Source: an uncultured Collinsella sp.
GTDB lineage: Bacteria > Actinomycetota > Coriobacteriia > Coriobacteriales > Coriobacteriaceae
DNA: 50,640 bases
Direction: 5' to 3'
NCBI GenBank assembly: GCA_902475445.1
Contig: CABRZN010000002.1
Coordinates: 1-50,640, forward strand
The notes beneath the pieces were generated by a model. It made no database searches and was not told the DNA's origin. It saw only the letters and a list, made by a program, of their open reading frames with translations. The position numbers and the translations under genes were made by a program. Numbering within the stretch: the stretch's first letter is position 1; each line of letters starts with the position of its first letter. Positions 21,422 through 30,495 of this stretch are shown one piece after another.

Positions 21422-23476
21422 TTACATAATGCCGCAGAACGCGAGCAGCATGTCGATGAGCTTGATGAATACGAACGGGGCAACGATGCCGCCCAGACCC
21501 CACACGAGCAGGTTGTGGGTCAGCAGCTGTCCGGACGGGACCTCGCGGTACTTAACGCCCTTCAGCGCGGCCGGGATCAGCGCGACGATAACGAGCGCGT
21601 TATAGATGATGGCCGAAAGAACCGCGGACAGCGGGCTTGCCAGACCAAGGATGTTGAGCGCGCCAAGGCCCGGGTAGATCGGCGAAAACAGGGCCGGGAT
21701 GATAGCGAAGTACTTCGCCATGTCGTTGGCCACCGAGAAGGTCGTGAGCGAACCGCGGGTCATGAGCAGCTGCTTGCCGATACGCACAACCTCGATGAGC
21801 TTGGTAGGGCTGGAGTCGAGGTCGACCATGTTGCCGGCCTCCTTGGCAGCCTGGGTGCCCGTGTTCATGGCCACGGCGACGTCGGCCTGGGCCAGAGCGG
21901 GCGCGTCGTTGGTGCCGTCACCGGTCATGGCGACCAGGTGCCCCTCACGCTGGAACTCGCGGATCTTCTCGAGCTTGCCTTCAGGGGTGGCCTCGGCCAG
22001 GAAGTCGTCAACGCCGGCCTCGGCGGCGATTGCCGCGGCGGTGAGCGGGTTGTCGCCCGTCACCATTATGGTCTTGATACCCATGCGGCGCAGGTCGGCG
22101 AACTTCTCCTTAACGCCGGACTTGATGATGTCCTTAAGGTACACAACGCCCAGCACACGGCAGTTCTTGGTCACGACCAGCGGGGTGCCGCCGGCCTTGG
22201 CGATGCGCTCGACGGCCTCGTCGCACTCCTGGGAGAACACGCCGCCGGCTGCCTCCACATAAGTGCGCACGGAATCGGCAGCGCCCTTGCGGATCTCATT
22301 GCCCTCGTAGTTCACGCCGGACATACGCGTTGCCGCGGTGAACGGGATGAACTCCATACCCTTATCCTCGAGCGTGCGACCGCGCAGACCGAACTGCTCC
22401 TTGGCGAGCACGACGATGGAACGACCCTCGGGGGTCTCGTCGGCCAGCGAGGAAAGCTGGGCGGCATCGGCCAGCTCCGCGGGATCGATGCCGTCGACCG
22501 GGATGAACTCGGCGGCTTGGCGGTTACCCAGGGTGATGGTGCCGGTCTTGTCGAGCATGAGGATGTCGACGTCGCCGGCGGCCTCGATGGCACGGCCGGA
22601 CATGGCCAGCACGTTGGCCTCGTTCAGACGGCTCATGCCGGCGATGCCGATGGCGGAAAGAAGGGCGCCGATGGTAGTAGGAGCCAGGCACACGAGCAGC
22701 GCCACGAGCGTGGTCACGGCCGTGGGGTTGTCCATGCCGTTAAGGCCGACCGAGAAGCAGGAGTAACAATACAGGGCCAGCGTGACCAGGATAAAGACGA
22801 TGGAGAGGGCCACCAGGAAGATCTCCAGAGCGATCTCGTTAGGGGTCTTCTTGCGCGCGGCACCCTCGACCATCGCGATCATCTTGTCCAGGAAGCTCTG
22901 GCCGGGCTCACTGGAGATCTTGACGATGATCCAGTCGGACAGCACCGTGGTACCGCCGGTAACGGCAGAGCGGTCGCCGCCGGCCTCGCGGACCACGGGG
23001 GCAGACTCGCCGGTGATGGCGGACTCGTCAACGGAGGCAGCGCCCTCGATGACGTCGCCGTCGCCGGGAATCTGCTCGCCGGCGCTTACGATCACCAGGT
23101 CGCCGCGCGTGAGCTCGGTGCCGGGAACGACGGTGAAGTGCTCCTTGTCCTCAACGGACTCGATGCGATGGGCCTCGACATCCTTCTTGGCCGCCCGCAG
23201 GGAATCGGCCTGGGCCTTACCGCGGCCCTCGGCAAGCGCCTCGGCGAAGTTCGAGAATAGGTCGGTGAGCCACAGGATGATCGCGATGGCGACCACATAG
23301 TAAGTGGGTACACCCGCGTCCTGCACACCGAAGATGGAAGCGACGGCCAGGACGGAGGTCATGACGGCGGAAAGCCACACCAGGAACATGACCGGGTTTT
23401 GAATCTGGACGCGAGGATCCAGCTTGGCAAACGAGTCGCGGACCGCGCGGCCCATCATGTCTTTTTGCATAGTCAT
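21422..23476 (-). CDS. kdpB: Potassium-transporting ATPase catalytic subunit KdpB
   Basis: A 684-residue P-type ATPase that powers K+ uptake. The phosphorylated Asp is in MLDKTGTITLGNR (near residue 309). The TGES actuator motif (ITGESAPV), the TGDN and TGDGTNDAPAL motifs and the membrane segments are all present. ATG 23476 is chosen because AAGGAGG lies about 10 bp upstream; ATG 23470 is two codons on. It overlaps neither neighbour, and its start lies 17 bp inside the 3' end of kdpA only by reason of spacing around kdpA stop 23493. Confidence 0.97.
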   Translation of the reverse strand: MTMQKDMMGRAVRDSFAKLDPRVQIQNPVMFLVWLSAVMTSVLAVASIFGVQDAGVPTYYVVAIAIILWLTDLFSNFAEALAEGRGKAQADSLRAAKKDVEAHRIESVEDKEHFTVVPGTELTRGDLVIVSAGEQIPGDGDVIEGAASVDESAITGESAPVVREAGGDRSAVTGGTTVLSDWIIVKISSEPGQSFLDKMIAMVEGAARKKTPNEIALEIFLVALSIVFILVTLALYCYSCFSVGLNGMDNPTAVTTLVALLVCLAPTTIGALLSAIGIAGMSRLNEANVLAMSGRAIEAAGDVDILMLDKTGTITLGNRQAAEFIPVDGIDPAELADAAQLSSLADETPEGRSIVVLAKEQFGLRGRTLEDKGMEFIPFTAATRMSGVNYEGNEIRKGAADSVRTYVEAAGGVFSQECDEAVERIAKAGGTPLVVTKNCRVLGVVYLKDIIKSGVKEKFADLRRMGIKTIMVTGDNPLTAAAIAAEAGVDDFLAEATPEGKLEKIREFQREGHLVAMTGDGTNDAPALAQADVAVAMNTGTQAAKEAGNMVDLDSSPTKLIEVVRIGKQLLMTRGSLTTFSVANDMAKYFAIIPALFSPIYPGLGALNILGLASPLSAVLSAIIYNALVIVALIPAALKGVKYREVPSGQLLTHNLLVWGLGGIVAPFVFIKLIDMLLAFCGIM

Positions 23477-23492
23477 AAATCTGCGCCCTCCT

Positions 23493-25316
23493 TTACGCAA
23501 TCATCTGGAAGAACTCGGCAACGGGGCCAAGCGCCAGGGCTGGGAAGAAGCTCAGGGCACCGATCAGCAGAACGATGAACACGAGCAGGAATACGAACAT
23601 GCCGTTGGTGGTAGACAGGGTACCGGCGCTCTCGGCGACCTTACCCTTCTTGGCCAGCGAGCCGGCGATAGCCAGCGTACCGATGATGGGCATGAAGCGG
23701 GCGAACAGCATCTCGAGGCCGAGCATGACGTTGATCCAGGGAATGTTGCAGTTCATGCCTGCAAACGCCGAGCCGTTGTTGCCGCCGCATGAGGTGAAGG
23801 CATACAGCACCTCGGAGAAGCCGTGCGCGCCACCATTGTTGAGCTGGTCGGCAAGACCGGGCACCATGCAGGCGATGGCCGAGCACACCAGAATGGCAAA
23901 CGGAGTTGCCAGGCACAGGACAACTGCCCAGCGCATCTCGCCCGGCTCGATCTTCTTGCCCAGGAACTCGGGCGTGCGGCCGACCATAAGGCCGGCGATG
24001 AACACTGTGAGGATGGCGAAGCCGATCATGCCGTACAGGCCGCAGCCCACGCCGCCGAAGACGACCTCGCCCAGAGCCATCTGGAGCATCTGGACAAAAC
24101 CGCCCAGCGGGGTGTAGGAGTCGTGCATGGAGTTAACCGAGCCGTTGGAAGCAGCCGTCGTGAAAGCGGACCAGGTGGAAGAGGAGGCGATACCGAAGCG
24201 ACTCTCCTTGCCCTCCATGTTGCCGCCAGCCTGGCCATCGGTCATCTCGATGTTGACCGCGCCGCCATCTGCCAGCTGCGGGGTGCCCGCATGCTCGCTG
24301 AGGGCGATGATGCCGGTGAAGATCACCAGCAGGATGAACATGGCGGCAAAGATGGCCTTGCCCTGCTTGGTGTTCTTGACGCCGATACCGAAGGTGAAGC
24401 AGCAGGCGGCCGGGATCAGCAGCAGGCTGGTCATCTCGATGATGTTGGTGAAGGCACTGGGGTTCTCATACGGATGGGCGGAGTTCACGCCGAAGAAGCC
24501 GCCGCCGTTGGTGCCGGACTGCTTGATGGCGACCTGAGGAGCCGCGGGACCCTGGGGCAGGAACTGCTCGGTGACCACGCGCGCGCCCTCGACAACCTTG
24601 CCGTCGACCTTGACCGTGTCGCCCTCGATCTGGGCGCCGTCGATGACGCTCCAGCCGCCGTCTGCATTAGGCTGAACAGCGACGGGCTCTACGAGCTCAG
24701 CCTTCTGGGCCGGCTGGAAGTTGGAGATGACGCCACCGGCAGCCAGACAGATGCCGAACACGAGGTTCAGCGGGATGAGCACATACAGGACGGTGCGGGT
24801 GAGGTCGACCCAGAAGGAACCCAGACCCTGCTCCTTGACCTGACGGAAGCCGCGGATCAGCGCGAACATGACCGCGATACCGGTGCCGGCGGAAACGAAG
24901 TTCTGCACGGTGAGACCCATGAACTGCACAAGGTAGGACAGGGTGGTCTCACCGGAGTAGGACTGCCAGTTGGTGTTGGTTATGAAGGAAGCAGCCGTAT
25001 TGAACGACAGGTCCCATGACACACCCGGCAGGTGCTGGGGATTGCCTGGCAAGAAGGACTGAAACACCTGGAGTGCCACAAGAGCCACGAGGCCGATCCC
25101 CGAAAAGACCAGCACGCTCGCTAGATAGCGCCTACACCCCATCTGCTCTGCCGCGTCGATGCGAAGCAGACGATAGACGCCACGCTCCACAGGAGCAATC
25201 ACAGGCGACAGGAACGTATGCTCACCATCCATGATATGGGCCATGAACCGACCGAGCGGAACGGCCAGGACGACGAGCACGGCAAAGTACAAGATGTACT
25301 GAATCGCAGCGTCCAT
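23493..25316 (-). CDS. kdpA: Potassium-transporting ATPase K+-binding subunit KdpA
   Basis: A 607-residue membrane protein related to Trk/KcsA-type channels that binds and passes K+. It has about ten membrane helices and the repeated selectivity-filter-like loops (for example SAGTGIAV, SGTNGGGFFGVNSAHPYENP, TSCGGNNGSAFAG). The start MDAAIQYILYFAVL at 25316 is 3 bp after the kdpF stop, and its ribosome site lies within kdpF. Confidence 0.97.
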   Translation of the reverse strand: MDAAIQYILYFAVLVVLAVPLGRFMAHIMDGEHTFLSPVIAPVERGVYRLLRIDAAEQMGCRRYLASVLVFSGIGLVALVALQVFQSFLPGNPQHLPGVSWDLSFNTAASFITNTNWQSYSGETTLSYLVQFMGLTVQNFVSAGTGIAVMFALIRGFRQVKEQGLGSFWVDLTRTVLYVLIPLNLVFGICLAAGGVISNFQPAQKAELVEPVAVQPNADGGWSVIDGAQIEGDTVKVDGKVVEGARVVTEQFLPQGPAAPQVAIKQSGTNGGGFFGVNSAHPYENPSAFTNIIEMTSLLLIPAACCFTFGIGVKNTKQGKAIFAAMFILLVIFTGIIALSEHAGTPQLADGGAVNIEMTDGQAGGNMEGKESRFGIASSSTWSAFTTAASNGSVNSMHDSYTPLGGFVQMLQMALGEVVFGGVGCGLYGMIGFAILTVFIAGLMVGRTPEFLGKKIEPGEMRWAVVLCLATPFAILVCSAIACMVPGLADQLNNGGAHGFSEVLYAFTSCGGNNGSAFAGMNCNIPWINVMLGLEMLFARFMPIIGTLAIAGSLAKKGKVAESAGTLSTTNGMFVFLLVFIVLLIGALSFFPALALGPVAEFFQMIA

Positions 25317-25319
25317 AGT

Positions 25320-25406
25320 TTACGAATCACTCCTCATCAGAATGTAGATGTAATAGATAAGGAGTCCAATGCAGACGACTCCGATGATGGGAATGAGGAT
25401 GTCCAT
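25320..25406 (-). CDS. kdpF: KdpF, small membrane subunit
   Basis: A 28-residue single-helix peptide, MDILIPIIGVVCIGLLIYYI followed by YILMRSDS. It stabilises the KdpABC complex in other bacteria. The start ATG 25406 has AAGGGG upstream and the stop is 3 bp before kdpA. Size, hydrophobicity and position at the head of kdpABC make the call firm despite its length. Confidence 0.9.
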   Translation of the reverse strand: MDILIPIIGVVCIGLLIYYIYILMRSDS

Positions 25407-25521
25407 TTACCGCCCCTTTCACGCGCGGTCCGATGTCTCGGACGCCTGCTCTCGCAAGCGTCTGGGGACAGTAAACGCTTCTAGGGATTAAAGAGGCGTG
25501 AGGGCCGGGGCTCACGTCCTT

Positions 25522-25539
25522 AAGATGCCGTAAAGATGC
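25522..25539. promoter_or_regulatory. Tandem AAGATGC repeat between kdpF and kdpD
   Basis: AAGATGC occurs at 25522-25528 and 25533-25539, an 11-bp period, in the 244-bp divergent kdp promoter region. OmpR-family regulators such as KdpE bind direct repeats of about one helical turn, so this is the best candidate KdpE site. A TATACT lies at 25573-25578 towards kdpD. Confidence 0.45.
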
Positions 25540-25650
25540 AGGTAGAAAGCACTATTGCGGCTGCAGTGCGCCTATACTCGACCTCGCGGGCATACAGTGG
25601 CGTCCTCACCGCGTATGCACGCATGGACAACGTTTCAGAAAGGCTACGCT

Positions 25651-28386
25651 ATGCAGCGCGACGCATCGGACACTCGCGTCAATCCAGACCTCATCCTCAA
25701 GGCAATTGAGAAAGACGAGGTCGCCGATGACGCTCGAACCATCCGGGGACACCTCAAGATTTTCTTTGGCTACGCTGCTGGCGCAGGCAAAACCTATGCG
25801 ATGCTTCAAGCCGCCCACGCCGCCAAGCGGCGAGGTGTCGACGTCGTCGCGGGATACATCGAGCCGCACGAACGTCCGGCAACTGCCCATCTTGCACAAG
25901 GGCTTGAGAATGTGCCCTGTAAACTCATCGAGCACAACGGCATTGCGCTCAGCGAGTTCGATCTAGATGCGGCTATCGAACGCGCCCCTCAGCTCATCCT
26001 TGTCGACGAGCTCGCCCATACGAATGCGCCGGGGTCTCGCCACGACAAACGCTATCAAGACGTCGAGGAACTTCTACATGCGGGCATCGACGTCTATACG
26101 ACCGTGAATGTTCAGCATATCGAGAGCCTAAACGACATGGTTGCATCCATCACCGGCGTTGTCGTGAGCGAACGAATCCCCGACCGTATCTTCGATGATG
26201 CCGACCAGGTCGAGCTCGTCGACATAGAGCCCGAAGACCTACTTGAGCGCCTTCGCGCCGGCCTCGTCTACCGTCCCGCACAAGCCGACCGAGCGCAACA
26301 GCATTTTTTTACCGTCGAGAACCTCACCGCACTCCGAGAAATCGCGCTGCGCCGCTGCGCCGATCGCACCGGTCACCTCACAGACGCCGCACGCGTGCTG
26401 GGAAACCGTGACTACTACACCAGGGAGCGTATCTTGGTCTGTGTCTCCCCGGCGCCGACCAATCCCCGCATCGTCCGTGCCGCCGCACGCATGGCGAAAG
26501 CGTTTCGCAGCGAGCTCGTCGCCCTATTCGTAGAGAGCCCGCGCACGCAAGCCATGAGCGATGATGAGCGCGCCAAGCTTGCAGCCAATATCGCCCTAGC
26601 CGAGCAGCTCGGAGCACATATGGAAACCGTCTATGGCGACGACATCGCGTTTCAGATCTCCGAGTTCGCGCGCCTGTCGGGTATTTCGAAGATCGTCATG
26701 GGGCGCACGGGCGAGCGCAGCAGCGTCCGTCAGGCCCTCTTCGGCCGCAAATCTCTCGTAGAACAGCTCATAACATTCGCCCCGAACCTCGACATTTACA
26801 TCATTCCAGAACAGTCGACTCCGCCCTCCCGACCCAAAGGACGCCGCCATGCGCTCGCCCTGCAGCCGCCCAGCAGCCGAAACGTGCTTCGCACGCTGGC
26901 CCTCTCTCTTGCCGCCACGGCGATCGGCACGGCTTTCCGCCATCTGGGATTTGCCGATTCCAGCATCATATCCCTCTATATCCTCACGGCCCTGCTGACC
27001 GCCGTCACCACGACGGGGCGTATCTGCACGATCGTATCGAGCGTGCTCTCTGTAGTGCTTTACAACTTCTGCTTCGTCACGCCTCTGTTTTCGCTCGCCA
27101 GCTACGACCGAAGCTATCTGGTCACGTTCGGCATCATGTTCGCTACCGCTATGGTCGCCGGCGAGTTAACTGCGCGCATCGCCAACAACGCCCGCACCTC
27201 CGCCGAGAACGCATTCAAAACGCGTGTACTCCTCGAAACGAACCAGCTCTTGCAGCAAGCCCATAGCGCGGAGGAGTGCGCCCGCGTCGCCATGAACCAA
27301 CTCGTCAAACTGCTAAAACTCGACGTGGTCTTCTACCCCGCCGAACACGGCACGCTCGGCAAGACGCTCTATGAGTCCGCTGGCACCGAAAACCGTTCCG
27401 CGTCGCTGCTCACCGACTACGAGCGCGCCGTTGCAACCTGGACCTACACCAACAACAAGCGCGCGGGCGCAAGCACGCGGACCCTGCCTGAGGCGCGCTG
27501 TCTCTACCTCGCGGTTCGCACCGGCGACAAGGTATTCGGTGTCATCGGCATCGCCCTGGAGGGGCGCGAGATCGAAGCCTTCGAGCATTCGATCGTCCTA
27601 TCTATCGTAGGCGAATGCGCCTTGGCGCTCGAAAGCGACCGGGCGGCGCAAGAGCGCGAAGAGGCTGCGGTTTTGGCGAAAAACGAGCAGCTGCGCGCCA
27701 ACCTTTTGCGCTCCATCGGCCACGATTTGAGGACACCCCTCACGGCTATATCCGGATCTGCGGCAATCCTTCGGAAGAGCGACGAGAAGCTCAGCCTCGA
27801 ACAACGCTGCGATCTTGCCGATGCCATCTACGACGACTCCCTCTGGCTTATCGATACCGTGGAGAACCTCCTCGCCATCACACGCGTCGAGGACGGCACC
27901 ATTCGCCTCAACTTAACATCCGAGCTCATCGACGAGGTCATCGAGGCCGCTCTCAGCCATGTCGCCCAAGCATCGCATGGACGTGCCGTCACCATCGAGC
28001 ACACTGACGACATCCTACTGGTACGCATCGACGTCCATCTCATCATGCAGGTGCTTACGAATCTCATCATGAACGCCTTCAAATACACGCCCGAGGACTC
28101 GACTGTCACCATCAGCGCACGTCGCGAGGGCGCGTTCGTCGTGGTGGACGTCGCAGACGATGGGCCGGGTGTAGCAGACTGCGACAAGCCTCATATCTTT
28201 GAGCGCTTCTTCACCTCAAGCAATACGCGGCCCGTGGATTCTCGTCGAAGCATCGGCCTTGGGCTGTCGCTCTGCCGCTCCATCGTGGAGGCGCATGGCG
28301 GCGTCATCGAAGTTCGCGACAACCACCCCCATGGGGCCGTCTTCCGTTTTACCCTGCCCGCCGAGGAGATTGAGATTCATGAATAA
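25651..28386 (+). CDS. kdpD: Sensor histidine kinase KdpD
   Basis: A 911-residue K+/turgor sensor. The N-terminal KdpD domain carries a Walker-type motif (FFGYAAGAGKTYAML) and YIEPHERP; a universal-stress-protein-like region follows (about 250-370). Four membrane helices lie around 410-500, then a GAF-like region, the HisKA domain with the phospho-acceptor His in SIGHDLRTPLTAI (near 691) and a HATPase domain (NLIMNAFKYTP, DVADDGPGV, GLGLSLCRSIVEAHGG). ATG 25651 has AGAAAGG; longer in-frame starts lack one. It is divergent from kdpFABC and overlaps kdpE by 8 bp. Confidence 0.97.
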   Translation: MQRDASDTRVNPDLILKAIEKDEVADDARTIRGHLKIFFGYAAGAGKTYAMLQAAHAAKRRGVDVVAGYIEPHERPATAHLAQGLENVPCKLIEHNGIALSEFDLDAAIERAPQLILVDELAHTNAPGSRHDKRYQDVEELLHAGIDVYTTVNVQHIESLNDMVASITGVVVSERIPDRIFDDADQVELVDIEPEDLLERLRAGLVYRPAQADRAQQHFFTVENLTALREIALRRCADRTGHLTDAARVLGNRDYYTRERILVCVSPAPTNPRIVRAAARMAKAFRSELVALFVESPRTQAMSDDERAKLAANIALAEQLGAHMETVYGDDIAFQISEFARLSGISKIVMGRTGERSSVRQALFGRKSLVEQLITFAPNLDIYIIPEQSTPPSRPKGRRHALALQPPSSRNVLRTLALSLAATAIGTAFRHLGFADSSIISLYILTALLTAVTTTGRICTIVSSVLSVVLYNFCFVTPLFSLASYDRSYLVTFGIMFATAMVAGELTARIANNARTSAENAFKTRVLLETNQLLQQAHSAEECARVAMNQLVKLLKLDVVFYPAEHGTLGKTLYESAGTENRSASLLTDYERAVATWTYTNNKRAGASTRTLPEARCLYLAVRTGDKVFGVIGIALEGREIEAFEHSIVLSIVGECALALESDRAAQEREEAAVLAKNEQLRANLLRSIGHDLRTPLTAISGSAAILRKSDEKLSLEQRCDLADAIYDDSLWLIDTVENLLAITRVEDGTIRLNLTSELIDEVIEAALSHVAQASHGRAVTIEHTDDILLVRIDVHLIMQVLTNLIMNAFKYTPEDSTVTISARREGAFVVVDVADDGPGVADCDKPHIFERFFTSSNTRPVDSRRSIGLGLSLCRSIVEAHGGVIEVRDNHPHGAVFRFTLPAEEIEIHE

Positions 28387-29083
28387 TGCCGCTAAGCCAC
28401 GCATCCTCCTGGTCGAAGATGACCTGACCGTTCAAAACCTCGTTTCGACCGCGCTTGACCTCCACGGCTATGTCGTGAGCAAGGTTTGCAACGGCCAGGC
28501 CGCCATCATGGATGCGGTATCGCACGGCCCCAGCCTCATCATGCTCGACCTCGGCCTTCCCGACATCGACGGTATCGAGGTCATCACGAAGATCCGAAGC
28601 TGGTCGGCAGTCCCCATTATCGTCATTTCGGCGCGCACCGAAGATTCCGACAAGATTGCAGCACTTGACGCAGGGGCAGACGACTACCTCACCAAGCCCT
28701 TTTCTGTGGATGAGTTGCTCGCGCGCGTCCGCGCGAATTTGAGGCGCTCCTCGATGGCGTCGAGCGAGTCGACAGAAGCGAGCACGTTCGACAACGGTCC
28801 GCTGCATATCGACTACGCCGCGGGATACGCGACGAAAGACGGACGCGAGCTCTCGCTCACCCCAACCGAGTACAAATTGCTCGTCCTTCTGGCGAAAAAC
28901 GTCGACAAGGTGCTCACCCACACCTTCATCACCCGCGAGATATGGGGCACGAGCTGGGACAGCGATCTGGCGAGCCTGCGCGTGTTCATGCGCACCCTGC
29001 GCAAGAAGATCGAGGCAGACCCCTCTCATCCCAAGATAATTCAGACGCACATGGGTGTCGGGTACCGCATGCAGCGTCTCTAG
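28379..29083 (+). CDS. kdpE: Response regulator KdpE
   Basis: A 234-residue OmpR-type regulator of the kdpFABC operon. The receiver domain is complete: the acidic pair in LLVEDDLTV, the phospho-Asp in LIMLDLGLPDIDG and the Lys in DDYLTKPFSVDELLARV. The winged helix has LTPTEYKLLVLLAKN and LRVFMRTLRKKIE. The ATG at 28379 overlaps the kdpD stop by 8 bases, so the two are translationally coupled. Confidence 0.97.
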   Translation: MNNAAKPRILLVEDDLTVQNLVSTALDLHGYVVSKVCNGQAAIMDAVSHGPSLIMLDLGLPDIDGIEVITKIRSWSAVPIIVISARTEDSDKIAALDAGADDYLTKPFSVDELLARVRANLRRSSMASSESTEASTFDNGPLHIDYAAGYATKDGRELSLTPTEYKLLVLLAKNVDKVLTHTFITREIWGTSWDSDLASLRVFMRTLRKKIEADPSHPKIIQTHMGVGYRMQRL

Positions 29084-29093
29084 CCCACCCCAC

Positions 29094-29164
29094 AAAAAGT
29101 TGCGGTGGAATACGGATTAGATAAGGCCTTTGACAGCCAAAACAGTCCGTATTTCACCGCAACT
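29094..29164 (-). repeat. TTGCGGTG palindromic repeat, copy C, acting as terminator
   Basis: Arms 29099-29116 (GTTGCGGTGGAATACGGA) and 29146-29163 pair over 18 bp with one G-T; the minus strand then has TTTTT. It sits between the convergent kdpE and GltD-like genes, 17 bp after the latter's stop. Loop sequence is also conserved with copy B, so the two share recent ancestry. Confidence 0.85.
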
Positions 29165-29181
29165 GATAAGGATGGGATGGA

Positions 29182-30399
29182 TTAGAGACCCAGGTAGGCA
29201 ACCATGCCTTCGACGGCGAGCTTGGCGCCGGCTACGGCATGGGCGACCGTGAGCGGGCCATTGACCACGTCGCCGGCGGCAAAGACGCCGGGCACGGTAG
29301 TCATGCCGTGCTCATCGACCGAAAGCAGGCCGCGATGGTCGGTCTCCAAGCCGCCCGTCGTAAGCACGAGCTTGTCCTTGGGCACCTGCGAGGCCGCGAT
29401 GACGATGGTATCGGCCGCGGCATGGTCGAGCTCTTCCTCGTAGCCCACCACGTTGTTGTCCTCGTCAAAGATGGCCGTCTCGAACACCGGGCCGTTATCG
29501 TCGATGGCGCAGATGGCCTTGCCGCACACGATCTCGGCACCGTCGAGCTCGGTCAGCTCGACCTCGTCGTCAATTGCCGAGATGTGGCGCGAGCGGGCAT
29601 ACACGGTAACCTTGCGAGCGCCCGAGCGCAGCGCGGTACGGGCAACATCCATAGCGACGTTACCGGCGCCGATAACCGCCACGTTCTGCCCGATCGCCAC
29701 ACTTGTGGGGTCGACCAGATAGTCGATACCAAACAGCACGTTACCGCGCGACTCGCCGGGAATGCCCAGCTTGCGGGCGCGCCAAGTGCCGGTGCCCACA
29801 AAGACCGCGTCGTAGCCGTCGCGCAGCAGATCGTCGATATGCAGTGCGCCGCCGATGGTGGTCGAGGGACGCACGCGCACGCCGAGTGAGCACATCACGT
29901 GGCGGTACTTTTGCACCAGCGAGCGCGGCAGACGGAACTCGGGGATGCCGTACTCCAGCACGCCGCCGATCTCGGGGCGCTGCTCAAACACGGTGACCGC
30001 GCAGCCCAGCTGGGCCATCTTAATCGCCACGGTAATGCCGGCAGGGCCCGAGCCGACCACGGCGACCTGCTTGCCGCACGACGGCGCAGGCTTCCACTCC
30101 TTGCGGTCGAGGTACGCCGTGGAGATATAGTTCTCGATGCTCGAGAAATGCACCGGCGTGCCTTTGCGACCCTGGATGCATGAACCCTCACACTGGCCGG
30201 AATGGTTGCACACCATGGAGCAGACCGCGCTCATGGGGTTGTTCTGGAACAGCAGCTCGCCCGCTTCCTCCAGACGACGCTGCTTAAACAGATCGATGAC
30301 CTGCGGAATAGGCGTCTGCACCGGGCAGCCCTTGATCTGGCAGAACGCCCTTTTACAACCCAGACAACGATTTGCTTCCTCGACAATGTGGATAGCCAC
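29182..30399 (-). CDS. GltD-like NAD(P)-dependent FAD/Fe-S oxidoreductase
   Basis: A 405-residue flavoprotein of the glutamate-synthase small-subunit/NfnB/SudA group. The N-terminal ferredoxin-like Cys motifs (CLGCKRAFC, CPVQTPI, CSMVC, CEGSC) are followed by an FAD site VVGSGPAGITVAIK, an NAD(P) site VIGAGNVAMDVARTA and the C-terminal FAAGDVVNGPLTVAHAVAGA. The start is GTG 30399, with GAGGGG before it. No glutamate synthase large subunit or NfnA-type partner lies nearby, so whether it serves glutamate synthesis or another electron transfer is open. Confidence 0.88.
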   Translation of the reverse strand: MAIHIVEEANRCLGCKRAFCQIKGCPVQTPIPQVIDLFKQRRLEEAGELLFQNNPMSAVCSMVCNHSGQCEGSCIQGRKGTPVHFSSIENYISTAYLDRKEWKPAPSCGKQVAVVGSGPAGITVAIKMAQLGCAVTVFEQRPEIGGVLEYGIPEFRLPRSLVQKYRHVMCSLGVRVRPSTTIGGALHIDDLLRDGYDAVFVGTGTWRARKLGIPGESRGNVLFGIDYLVDPTSVAIGQNVAVIGAGNVAMDVARTALRSGARKVTVYARSRHISAIDDEVELTELDGAEIVCGKAICAIDDNGPVFETAIFDEDNNVVGYEEELDHAAADTIVIAASQVPKDKLVLTTGGLETDHRGLLSVDEHGMTTVPGVFAAGDVVNGPLTVAHAVAGAKLAVEGMVAYLGL

Positions 30400-30433
30400 G
30401 CGATTCCCCTCTGATTCGCATCAACACAATAGC

Positions 30434-30474
30434 GGGCAGTTCTAGATGCTGCCCAGTACCGGCAAGCCGGCCGC
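30434..30474. other. Two small hairpins between the isomerase-like gene and the GltD-like gene
   Basis: GGGCAG (30434-30439) pairs with CTGCCC (30449-30454), and CCGGC-AA-GCCGG lies at about 30459-30470. No T-run; possibly the 3' end of the pectin operon. Confidence 0.35.
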
Positions 30475-30495
30475 CCGTAGCGACCGTCTGCCACG

